From Pontimonas sp. (GTDB taxonomy: Bacteria; Actinomycetota; Actinomycetes; Actinomycetales; Microbacteriaceae): DNA of 64,000 bases. The notes beneath the pieces were generated by a model. It ran no database searches, was not told the DNA's origin, and was given only the letters and a program-made list of their open reading frames with translations. The stretch covers positions 1 through 64,000 of the forward strand of contig JAOHDU010000002.1 in the NCBI GenBank assembly GCA_028096805.1, given 5' to 3'. The translations under genes were made by a program, and so were the position numbers. Below, piece by piece: positions 57,720 through 64,000 of this stretch. The first letter of the stretch is position 1. Every line of letters starts with the position of its first letter.

Positions 57720-58354
57720 TAGGAAATGCTGCGAAGTACCGTCACTACTTTCCCCATGACGGTCGCGTGGTCGCCGACGATCGGCTCGTAGGCGCTGTTT
57801 TGGGGCAGCAGCCAGGTGTGGCCATCGCGTTGCTTGAAGACCTTGACCGTTGCTTCGTCATCGAGCATCGCAGCAACAATGTCCCCGTTGTTTGCTGTCT
57901 GTTGCTGGCGAACAACGACCCAGTCGCCATCGCAAATGGCAGCGTCGATCATGGAATCCCCGACGACTTTCAGCATGAAGAGATCACCATTGCCCACCAA
58001 CTGGCGGGGGAGAGACATGACATCTTCGACATGTTGCTCTGCCGTGATCGGAATACCCGCGGCAATCTGCCCGACCAGTGGCACGGCGACTGCGTTGGCG
58101 TCTGCCGGGGAAATGTCGACCACTGGGGCGGGGTGCTCGGGGGTCAGTCTTTTTAGAATCTCCAGGGTCCGAGCCGTGTTGGCGTGACGTTTGATGTAGC
58201 CGGCACGCTCCAGTTGGCTGAGCTGGTGGGACACACTCGACGTCGACGAGAGGCCGGTGTTCTCGCAAATCTCCCGCATGCTCGGGGGCACCCCCCGGGA
58301 ATCCAGGGACAGCTCGATAAAGGCTTGAATTTTCTGCTGCTTTTCGCTCAACAT
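57719..58354 (-). CDS. lexA: SOS repressor LexA
   Basis: 211 residues. N-terminal winged helix ([48 protein letters not shown]), the self-cleavage site Ala-Gly in VGQIAAGIP near residue 98, catalytic Ser in [11 protein letters not shown] near 132 and Lys in EATVKVFKQ near 170. ATG 58354, leaderless behind a minus-strand TACGCT. Its own SOS box is at 58387-58402. Confidence 0.96.
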   Translation of the reverse strand: MLSEKQQKIQAFIELSLDSRGVPPSMREICENTGLSSTSSVSHQLSQLERAGYIKRHANTARTLEILKRLTPEHPAPVVDISPADANAVAVPLVGQIAAGIPITAEQHVEDVMSLPRQLVGNGDLFMLKVVGDSMIDAAICDGDWVVVRQQQTANNGDIVAAMLDDEATVKVFKQRDGHTWLLPQNSAYEPIVGDHATVMGKVVTVLRSIS

Positions 58355-58360
58355 CTTTTC

Positions 58361-58366
58361 AGCGTA
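58361..58366 (-). promoter_or_regulatory. -10 box of leaderless lexA
   Basis: Minus-strand TACGCT followed by six bases and ATG 58354. Confidence 0.55.
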
Positions 58367-58386
58367 GCGGTTTTCGAACAGTTTTT

Positions 58387-58402
58387 CTATACATACGTTC
58401 GA
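58387..58402. promoter_or_regulatory. Imperfect SOS box of lexA
   Basis: CTATACATACGTTCGA; on the minus strand TCGAACGTATGTATAG, one good half-site (CGAAC) of the actinobacterial/Gram-positive box and a degenerate second half. It overlaps the -35 region of lexA. Confidence 0.6.
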
Positions 58403-58454
58403 ATCACCGAACAGCGTGTCGGTGGTTCGGGGTGAAATTAGCGATGTTCAATGC

Positions 58455-58486
58455 TTGACAAGTCGAGCATTCGAACATATATTCGA
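58455..58486 (+). promoter_or_regulatory. SOS-controlled promoter of the LysM gene
   Basis: TTGACA (58455-58460), exactly 17 bases, TATATT (58478-58483): almost consensus. A near-perfect SOS box TCGAACATATATTCGA (58471-58486) covers the -10, so LexA would block polymerase directly. Confidence 0.85.
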
Positions 58487-58496
58487 AACAGAGATT

Positions 58497-58530
58497 CGGA
58501 CCCGGCCCTCCCGGCCGAGGGTTGGGTCCG
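58497..58530 (+). promoter_or_regulatory. Hairpin in the 5' leader of the LysM mRNA
   Basis: CGGACCC/GGGTCCG outer stem with an inner CCCTC/GAGGG stem. It starts about 8 bases into the transcript and ends 12 bases before the ribosome site. It could protect the SOS mRNA from 5' decay. Confidence 0.6.
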
Positions 58531-58553
58531 AACTCTCAACCAAGGAGGACACC

Positions 58554-58856
58554 ATGAACACCACCCCATCACTTCGCATTACACCTCGCGGTCGAGCGGT
58601 TCTTGGGCTCGCGCTCGCTCTACCGGTCATGGCGCTGTCGGTGTTCCTAGCCTCACCGGGGGCCCTCGCAGACAGCGAGGTCACGGCAAACGACTTTGAA
58701 TACATGACGGTTCTGTCTGGCGACACACTGTGGAGCATTGCCACACTGGTCAACCCTGAAGCGGACCCGAGGGACGTGGTGGAAGAGATCATTGCTCTCA
58801 ACCAACTGGAAAGTGCCGTTTTGACTCCGGGCCAGGAGATCGCACTTCCCCGATAG
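58554..58856 (+). CDS. SOS-induced LysM-domain cell-division suppressor (ChiZ/DivS-like)
   Basis: 100 residues. A cytoplasmic N-terminus, one membrane helix (VLGLALALPVMALSVFLAS, 21-39), then an extracytoplasmic LysM domain (YMTVLSGDTLWSIATLV to LTPGQEIALPR). Divergent from lexA and behind a SOS box, as Rv2719c/ChiZ in mycobacteria and DivS in Corynebacterium, which stop septation during DNA damage. AAGGAGG at 58542-58548 marks ATG 58554. Role from synteny and promoter; not sequence-specific. Confidence 0.85.
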   Translation: MNTTPSLRITPRGRAVLGLALALPVMALSVFLASPGALADSEVTANDFEYMTVLSGDTLWSIATLVNPEADPRDVVEEIIALNQLESAVLTPGQEIALPR

Positions 58857-58873
58857 TCTTCCGGGTCACCGGT

Positions 58874-58879
58874 TACGCT
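58874..58879 (+). promoter_or_regulatory. -10 box of leaderless hisC
   Basis: TACGCT, six bases, ATG 58886; lies 18 bases after the LysM gene stop. Confidence 0.6.
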
Positions 58880-58885
58880 GAGGGA

Positions 58886-59977
58886 ATGGCCTCACTCTCC
58901 GACCTCCCGTTGCGCGATGATCTTCGCGGCAAAGCACCCTACGGTGCGCCGATGGATCCTGTGAAATACGCGCTCAACGTGAACGAGAACACGCATCCGG
59001 TGCCAGGTCCTGTTCGAGAGGCAATTCTCGCCGAGGTTGCCCGTGCGCTTGAATCCATCAACCGCTACCCGGATCGAGAGTTCACAGCGCTGCGAGCCGC
59101 CCTTGCGGACTATGCGTCACGAGATCGAGCGGCCGGGCCGATTGATCCGAGCATGGTGTGGGCAGCCAACGGCTCTAACGAGGTCATCCAGCAGGTTTTG
59201 CAAGCATTTGGGGGTCCGGGCCGGTCTGTCCTCGGGTTCCCCCCGAGCTACTCAATGCACCCGATTATCGCGGAATCCACGGGAACCTCGTGGAGTGTCG
59301 GCAGTCGCGAAAGCGACTTTTCGCTCACTCCTGACGGGGTACGAAACGCCATCCAGCTGACCACCCCGAATCTCGTCTTTCTGTGTGCGCCCAACAACCC
59401 GACCGGCACACCCGTGTCGCTCGAGACCATCGAGGCTGCCTATGACGCGACCGACGGGATCGTGATGGTCGATGAGGCATATGTTGAGTTCCGCCCGGAA
59501 GGCTCGCCCACCGCATCTGAATTGCTGCCGGGAAGAGAACGGTTGGTCATTTCTCGGACGATGTCCAAAGCGTTTGCGTTTGCCGGGGCTCGGGTGGGTT
59601 ACCTGTTGGGCGATCCCGCCGTCATCGATGCGCTTCGGTTAGTGCGTCTGCCCTACCACCTCTCCGGGATCACCCAGGCTGCAGCCTTAGGCGCGCTGCA
59701 GCACTCCGATGTGATGCTGTCGATGGTCAGCGATATCCGGGACCAGCGGGATCGGCTGTTGCGGGAGCTGCCCGAATTGGGCTACACCGTATGTCCATCA
59801 GAAGCGAACTTTGTGTTGTTTGGGGGAATTGATGACCCGCAGCAGCTTTTCCGCGATCTGTTGGAGCAAGACATCCTCATCCGGGATGTAGGAATCCCGG
59901 GTCACTTACGGGTGACCGCAGGCACAGAGGAGGAGACCACCGTGTTCCTCGAGACCCTCGGTAGACTTCGGGCGTGA
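58886..59977 (+). CDS. hisC: Histidinol-phosphate aminotransferase
   Basis: 363 residues. PLP enzyme for the imidazole acetol phosphate to histidinol phosphate step. [17 protein letters not shown] near the N-terminus, [11 protein letters not shown] near residue 172, [12 protein letters not shown] near 195, and the PLP Lys in [18 protein letters not shown] near 230. First gene of a short his operon. No hisD is upstream; the LysM gene takes that place. Confidence 0.94.
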   Translation: MASLSDLPLRDDLRGKAPYGAPMDPVKYALNVNENTHPVPGPVREAILAEVARALESINRYPDREFTALRAALADYASRDRAAGPIDPSMVWAANGSNEVIQQVLQAFGGPGRSVLGFPPSYSMHPIIAESTGTSWSVGSRESDFSLTPDGVRNAIQLTTPNLVFLCAPNNPTGTPVSLETIEAAYDATDGIVMVDEAYVEFRPEGSPTASELLPGRERLVISRTMSKAFAFAGARVGYLLGDPAVIDALRLVRLPYHLSGITQAAALGALQHSDVMLSMVSDIRDQRDRLLRELPELGYTVCPSEANFVLFGGIDDPQQLFRDLLEQDILIRDVGIPGHLRVTAGTEEETTVFLETLGRLRA

Positions 59978-60582
59978 ATTCGCAACCCCGTACCGCGTCA
60001 CTGGAGCGGTCAACGTCAGAGTCTCAGGTGCGCGTTCGCGTCGACCTGGATGGCACCGGTTCGTCGAACATCTCGACGACGGTCCCCTTTTTTGACCACA
60101 TGTTGACGGCGCTCTCGAAGCATTCGCTGATGGACCTGGACATTTCGTCCAGTGGCGACACCGACATTGACGTCCACCACACGGTGGAAGACACGGCGAT
60201 CGTTCTCGGCCAAGCGATTCGCGAAGCACTCGGCGATAAAGCGGGCATTGGTCGCTACGGCGACGCTCTTGTGCCGCTGGATGACGCGCTTGCCCGGGCC
60301 GTCGTGGACGTCTCCGGACGCCCGTACCTGGTGCACAGCGGTGAACCGGAAGGGTTCGAATATCACGCCATCGGTGGACACTTCACCGGGTCCCTCGTTC
60401 GCCACGTTTTCGAAGCACTCACGATGCACGCTCACCTGACCGTTCACATCACGGTGCTGGACGGGCGGGACCCTCACCACATTGCCGAGGCCGAATTCAA
60501 GGCGTTTGCCCGGGCTCTGCGCACAGCCATTGCGAAAGACGATCGCGTCCACGGCATTCCCTCCACCAAGGGTGCCCTGTAA
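59974..60582 (+). CDS. hisB: Imidazoleglycerol-phosphate dehydratase
   Basis: 202 residues, monofunctional. Mn-binding repeats [18 protein letters not shown] near residue 66 and [17 protein letters not shown] near 167, plus FFDHMLTAL near 38. GTG 59974 overlaps hisC by 4 bases. Confidence 0.96.
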   Translation: MNSQPRTASLERSTSESQVRVRVDLDGTGSSNISTTVPFFDHMLTALSKHSLMDLDISSSGDTDIDVHHTVEDTAIVLGQAIREALGDKAGIGRYGDALVPLDDALARAVVDVSGRPYLVHSGEPEGFEYHAIGGHFTGSLVRHVFEALTMHAHLTVHITVLDGRDPHHIAEAEFKAFARALRTAIAKDDRVHGIPSTKGAL

Positions 60583-60584
60583 CT

Positions 60585-61223
60585 GTGGCCCCACGGGTGG
60601 TCGTTTTTGACTACGGTTCCGGGAACGTTCACTCTGCTCTCAAAGCTGTGGAAGCAGCGGGAGCTTCAGTTACCCTGACGAACGACAGAAATGTGGCCCT
60701 CGAAGCCGAGGGTCTCCTCGTGCCGGGAGTGGGTGCGTTCGCGAGCGTCATGGCGGGATTGCGCGAAGCCCGCGGTGACAGTCTGATCGAAAAGCGTCTC
60801 GCCGGGGGCCGCCCCGTCATGGGGATCTGTGTGGGACTCCAGGTGATGTGCGAGGAAGGTCTTGAGCACGGGGTGCGCACCGAAGGCCTCGGACAGTGGC
60901 CGGGGCAGGTGCAGAAACTTGATGCACCGATCCTTCCCCACATGGGCTGGAACACCGTCGAGGTGGGACCTCGCAGCACATTGTTTGAGGGGATTGAGGA
61001 CGAGCGTTTTTATTTCGTGCACTCTTATGCGCTGACCGAGTGGACGCTTCCAGGAGGAGGGCCGGTCCAAGAACCCGTAGTCACGTGGAGCCACCACGGT
61101 CAAAAATTCGTGTCCGCTGTCGAAAACGGCGCCCTGTGTGCGACCCAGTTTCACCCGGAAAAATCGGGTCCTGCGGGCATCCAGCTGCTGCGCAACTGGG
61201 TTCGCTCGCTCGGCGATTTCTGA
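60585..61223 (+). CDS. hisH: Imidazole glycerol phosphate synthase glutaminase subunit HisH
   Basis: 212 residues. Class I glutaminase that feeds ammonia to HisF. Nucleophile Cys in [14 protein letters not shown] near residue 83; the His/Glu pair in [14 protein letters not shown] near 190; oxyanion strand [12 protein letters not shown] 60585 two bases after hisB. HisF is not in the window. Confidence 0.95.
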   Translation: MAPRVVVFDYGSGNVHSALKAVEAAGASVTLTNDRNVALEAEGLLVPGVGAFASVMAGLREARGDSLIEKRLAGGRPVMGICVGLQVMCEEGLEHGVRTEGLGQWPGQVQKLDAPILPHMGWNTVEVGPRSTLFEGIEDERFYFVHSYALTEWTLPGGGPVQEPVVTWSHHGQKFVSAVENGALCATQFHPEKSGPAGIQLLRNWVRSLGDF

Positions 61224-61318
61224 GGAAATATCCGGCGACAAAACCGGAGTAGTATCTAAGGCTTGTGCGTGAGCACACATCCATCCCTAACTGAGCCCGA
61301 GACGCCTTTTCTTCCACT
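61224..61318 (+). promoter_or_regulatory. Gap between hisH and hisA with likely promoter
   Basis: Contains a TCCGG/CCGGA hairpin (about 61231-61246), a TAGTAT -10-like box (61250-61255) and a TGTGC/GCACA hairpin (about 61264-61277). A nine-codon frame with one His codon starts at GTG near 61267; too little to call a His leader. Confidence 0.35.
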
Positions 61319-62068
61319 ATGAATGAGTTTTCGCAGTCACCGTCGCTAACCCTTCTTCCCGCCGTTGATGTTGCCCAAGGCAAAGCGGTCCGCCTGACGC
61401 AGGGCGAGGCGGGAACGGAAACCGCCTACGGTGACCCCGTTGAGGCGGCCGAAGAGTGGATGCGCCAGGGTGCGGAGTGGATCCACCTGGTTGATCTCGA
61501 CGCCGCATTTGGTCGGGGTAATAACAAAGCCATCATCCGTCGTGTCGTGAAAGCCGTGGGTAAAAAAGTGAACGTCGAACTCTCCGGCGGAATTCGGGAT
61601 GACGACTCGCTGAAAGACGCGCTGTCTACCGGGGCTGTTCGCGTCAACCTCGGCACCGCAGCGCTGGAAAACCCGGAATGGACCGCGCACGTGATTTCGG
61701 AGTACGGCGAGGCGGTCGCTGTGGGTCTTGACGTTCGCGGAGAGACTCTTGCCGCCCGCGGATGGACCGAGGAGGGTGGAAACCTCTTTGAAACTCTCGA
61801 CCGTCTCAATAAGTGCGGGTGTGCTCGCTTTGTTGTGACCGATGTCACCAAAGACGGAACCATGAAGGGCCCCAACACCGACCTGCTGCGCGACGTTCTC
61901 GCACACACCGATCACCCCGTGGTGGCTTCGGGGGGAATCTCGTCGCTGGATGACATTGCCGCGCTGCGCGAACTTGTTCCCCTCGGTCTCGAAGGAGCAA
62001 TTCTTGGGAAAGCGCTCTATGCGGGGGCCTTCACGTTGGTCGAGGCTTTGGATGTCGCCGGCCACTGA
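61319..62068 (+). CDS. hisA: Phosphoribosyl isomerase HisA/PriA
   Basis: 249 residues, (beta-alpha)8 barrel. [23 protein letters not shown] at the N-terminus with the first catalytic Asp, [16 protein letters not shown] near 58, and [14 protein letters not shown] with the second Asp near 176. The [10 protein letters not shown] and DAAFG pattern matches actinobacterial PriA, which serves both histidine and tryptophan synthesis where trpF is missing; whether trpF is missing here cannot be seen. Confidence 0.93.
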   Translation: MNEFSQSPSLTLLPAVDVAQGKAVRLTQGEAGTETAYGDPVEAAEEWMRQGAEWIHLVDLDAAFGRGNNKAIIRRVVKAVGKKVNVELSGGIRDDDSLKDALSTGAVRVNLGTAALENPEWTAHVISEYGEAVAVGLDVRGETLAARGWTEEGGNLFETLDRLNKCGCARFVVTDVTKDGTMKGPNTDLLRDVLAHTDHPVVASGGISSLDDIAALRELVPLGLEGAILGKALYAGAFTLVEALDVAGH

Positions 62069-62831
62069 TTCGGCCGGTCAGCCTTTTGAGGGCCGAGCGT
62101 TTCAACCCAACCCCCATGCGGGTGATTCTGGCCAGTGCGATCCTGCCCTGGCAATAGCTCTCCAGGGTTTGGGGAATGCACCGGGTGATTCCCCGCCGTC
62201 TGCAGATGCTGTGAGCGCCGTTCTGTCAGCGCTTGCCGATGCCCGCGTCCTGATTCCGCTGGTGGCGGAGGCCGGCGAGAGGGGGGTCACTGACTCGGGC
62301 GCCATTATTGACAAGAGCCAAGAGCTTGCCGTTGTTCATGTGGAGGCGCCCGATGGGAGAGCGGTCTCACCCATCTTCAGCGATGTTGAGGCACTGAGCC
62401 GGTGGAATCCTGAGGCGAGACCGATTCCTGTCGCGGCTCGGCAAGCAGCGGTTGCTGCCGCGAAAGATGGCCTTGCCCTCATGGTCCTAGACCCCGGTTC
62501 GGACGCGTCGCTTGCCCTTCGCCGAGGAGCCATTAGGGCGCTTGCCACCGGAGCGGGGTACGTCCCTGCGTGGGAGGATGCCGAAGTCCTCGAGGCTCTC
62601 CGCGGTGCTTTCGGGGTGGAGGACTCCTTCGCCCAGATCGAATCCCTGCGACCCGGTGATCCGCGCTACGCCCTGGAGGGCCCCGAAGTGATTGTTACGC
62701 TCCGGGTGGCACCGGGTATGGATTCCTCCACACTGCATTCGAGCTTGGCGTTGGCAACCCAAGCCTGGGGCGAGAACCCGCTTTTGGCAGAACGCGTGGA
62801 TGGGTTTGGCGTGAAAGTACTGTCTGCCTAA
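62052..62831 (+). CDS. SseB N-terminal domain protein
   Basis: 259 residues, soluble. [15 protein letters not shown] near residue 55 and [30 protein letters not shown] near 95 are the SseB core; a C-terminal extension ([21 protein letters not shown]) follows. ATG 62052 overlaps hisA by 17 bases, so it is translated with the his genes. Function unknown. Order hisA-sseB-DUF1844-infC is common in actinobacteria. It converges with the DUF1844 gene (4-base overlap). Confidence 0.88.
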   Translation: MSPATDSAGQPFEGRAFQPNPHAGDSGQCDPALAIALQGLGNAPGDSPPSADAVSAVLSALADARVLIPLVAEAGERGVTDSGAIIDKSQELAVVHVEAPDGRAVSPIFSDVEALSRWNPEARPIPVAARQAAVAAAKDGLALMVLDPGSDASLALRRGAIRALATGAGYVPAWEDAEVLEALRGAFGVEDSFAQIESLRPGDPRYALEGPEVIVTLRVAPGMDSSTLHSSLALATQAWGENPLLAERVDGFGVKVLSA

Positions 62832-63163
62832 TTGACCGGTCCGGTGTATTTTTCGCCGGGACCCTGACCCGGAGCATCCGGGTATTGCGAGGCCTCGCGG
62901 AAAGCGAGCTGCACGGACCGAACCCCATCGCGAAGGCTCCTGGCGTGATGATCGCCAATTTCAGGAGCAGCGGCCACCACGAGCCCCGCTAGTGCGGTAA
63001 TCAGCTTGCGAGCCTCGGCGAGATCGGTCTCCTCCTCGGGGTGGTCGGAGAGGCCGCATTTGACAGCGGCAGCCGAGAGGAGGTGTACGGCGACGGTGGT
63101 GATCACTTCGACGGCGGGAACCTCGCCGATATCGCGACCGAGTTCCTCCAGGTCATCAGCCAC
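62828..63163 (-). CDS. DUF1844 family protein
   Basis: 111 residues, helical and soluble. [25 protein letters not shown] and [16 protein letters not shown] are the family core. I use GTG 63163 (VADDLEEL) with GAGGAG before it, not the upstream in-frame start at 63199. Neighbour of infC as in most actinobacteria. Role unknown. Confidence 0.88.
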   Translation of the reverse strand: MADDLEELGRDIGEVPAVEVITTVAVHLLSAAAVKCGLSDHPEEETDLAEARKLITALAGLVVAAAPEIGDHHARSLRDGVRSVQLAFREASQYPDAPGQGPGEKYTGPVN

Positions 63164-63308
63164 AATTTTCTCCTCACACTCGCCAGAGCGGCGAAACACT
63201 GCTATCGTTTCGAGCGTTGTCCGCTCGTTGGGCGGTCAGCACACGAAAGTGGAGAAACCTCCCACCTGTGTATGCCGGAAAGATAAGGCTACCGGGTCGT
63301 TGTACTCC

Positions 63309-63392
63309 GTGAATCTGAGATTCACAGCGTTAAGGGTGCGACACAGCTTCGGCTGTGGGGTGACCTCTGCTTTCACAGAACATGTTCGTGAA
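63309..63392 (+). promoter_or_regulatory. Structured infC leader with three hairpins
   Basis: Hairpin 1: GTGAATCT-G-AGATTCAC (63309-63325), perfect 8-base arms. Hairpin 2: CACAGC-TTCG-GCTGTG (63342-63357), a UUCG tetraloop. Hairpin 3: TTCAC(A)GAAC-AT-GTTCGTGAA (63372-63392) directly before the ribosome site AAAAGGAG (63394-63401). infC operons are commonly autoregulated by IF3 or L20; the mechanism here is unknown. Confidence 0.65.
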
Positions 63393-63407
63393 GAAAAGGA
63401 GAGTCGC

Positions 63408-64000
63408 ATCAGCGATCCGAGGATTAACGACCGCATCCGTGCCACCGAGGTTCGCCTCGTCGGGCCCGAAGGTGAACAGGTCGGTGTGGTGCGCGTGGAT
63501 GTTGCGCTGCGTCTAGCTCAAGAGGCTGACCTTGATTTGGTGGAGGTTTCCCCCAATTCGAACCCACCCGTCGTCAAAGTAATGGACTACGGCAAGTTCA
63601 AATACGAGGCAGCACAGAAAGCAAAAGAAGCTCGTAAGAATCAGGCGAACACGATCCTCAAAGAGGTTCGCTTCCGCCTGAAAATCGATACGCACGACTA
63701 CGAAACCAAGCGCAAGCGCGCCGAGACCTTCCTCAAAGCGGGCGACAAGGTGAAAGCCATGATTTTGTTCCGTGGACGAGAGCAATCTCGCCCCGAGCAG
63801 GGTGTGCGGTTGTTGCAGCGTTTCGCAGAGGACGTCTCGGAATACGGAGTTGTGGAGTTCACGCCCACCATCGATGGTCGCAACATGGTCATGGTGATTG
63901 GTCCGCTGAAATCCAAAGCGGACGCGAAAGCAGCGCAGGCGAAGGAAAAAGAAAACGCGCGCGCCCAGGCACCTGCCGCCACCCCTGAGCCAGAAACCCC
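63408..64000 (+). CDS. infC: Translation initiation factor IF-3 (cut by window edge)
   Basis: At least 197 residues, open to the window edge. Prevents 70S formation and checks start codons. [71 protein letters not shown] and the C-terminal domain with [11 protein letters not shown] are clear. The most likely start is ATC 63408, six bases after AAAAGGAG, giving the family N-terminus; infC is known for rare AUU/AUC starts. The alternative is GTG 63360, in frame, but it adds 16 unconserved residues and lies on the leader hairpins. A low-complexity Lys/Ala tail begins at the edge. Confidence 0.93.
   Translation, partial: MSDPRINDRIRATEVRLVGPEGEQVGVVRVDVALRLAQEADLDLVEVSPNSNPPVVKVMDYGKFKYEAAQKAKEARKNQANTILKEVRFRLKIDTHDYETKRKRAETFLKAGDKVKAMILFRGREQSRPEQGVRLLQRFAEDVSEYGVVEFTPTIDGRNMVMVIGPLKSKADAKAAQAKEKENARAQAPAATPEPET

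Noticed and set aside
61267-61296. Short frame between hisH and hisA as a histidine leader peptide
   Set aside because: Only one His codon in nine, and it would sit inside the his operon, not before it.
63372-63392. GAACATGTTC in the infC leader as a SOS box
   Set aside because: The half-sites are 2 bases apart instead of 4, and the sequence is better explained as an RNA hairpin.

Overview
The window is ordinary, gene-dense chromosome from a high-GC actinobacterium, most likely a streamlined aquatic member of the Microbacteriaceae (Pontimonas/Aquiluna/Rhodoluna-like; the lineage is inference). Evidence: actinobacterial gene orders (truB; hemW-hrcA-dnaJ-rsmE-HIT-phoH-ybeY-corC-era; recO-uppS; a PucR-type regulator with fabD-fabH-acpP-fabF; lexA divergent to a LysM gene; sseB-DUF1844-infC), a homodimeric AceE, frequent GTG starts, 4-base stop/start overlaps, and many -10 boxes of the form TAnnnT lying 6-7 bases before a start codon (leaderless mRNAs).

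Layout. 1-2.3 kb: end of an aldehyde dehydrogenase, a shortened ALDH paralogue, truB. 2.3-10.9 kb: hemW, CIRCE-hrcA-dnaJ, rsmE, HIT, phoH, ybeY, a CorC-like protein, era. 10.9-12.8 kb: leuA behind a leucine-rich leader peptide. 12.9-21.1 kb: recO, uppS, glyS, dus, dgt, dnaG, a D-2-hydroxyacid dehydrogenase. 21.2-23.2 kb: tRNA-Asn, a HATPase protein and azlCD. 23.2-27.8 kb: def-mscS (minus strand), fadD and a BASS transporter. 27.9-31.3 kb: a homocysteine methyltransferase-like gene divergent from katG. 31.4-32.9 kb: tRNA-Met(CAU), a lipoprotein with an HExxH motif, and a 44-base repeat of the tRNA 3' half, which looks like an att-bounded island. 32.9-37.3 kb: fatty-acid desaturase, an unusual photolyase/cryptochrome-like flavoprotein, MFS and DoxX. 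37.4-42.8 kb: tetR-mmpL-yhgE (minus strand). 42.9-45.2 kb: heliorhodopsin, DUF1684 and DUF3145. 45.2-52.7 kb: the fatty-acid synthase cluster, its PucR-type regulator and aceE. 52.8-58.9 kb: tRNA-Val, membrane proteins, a Nif3-like protein, a coiled-coil protein, RNase H, rnpB, lexA and the SOS LysM gene. 58.9-62.8 kb: hisC-hisB-hisH-hisA(priA) and sseB. 62.8-64 kb: DUF1844 and the start of infC.

Most interesting region, 27.9-44.6 kb: it places catalase-peroxidase, a desaturase, a photolyase-like protein whose domain order appears circularly permuted (FAD domain first, alpha/beta domain last, four Cys with FeS-photolyase-like spacing), and a heliorhodopsin gene only 6 bases from a DUF1684 gene. 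A light and photo-oxidative stress neighbourhood is an inference; no retinal-synthesis gene lies in the window. Other notable items are an MMPL exporter fused to what looks like a dead ABC ATPase, the leuA attenuator, a SOS box covering the -10 of the LysM gene, and an infC that probably starts at ATC.
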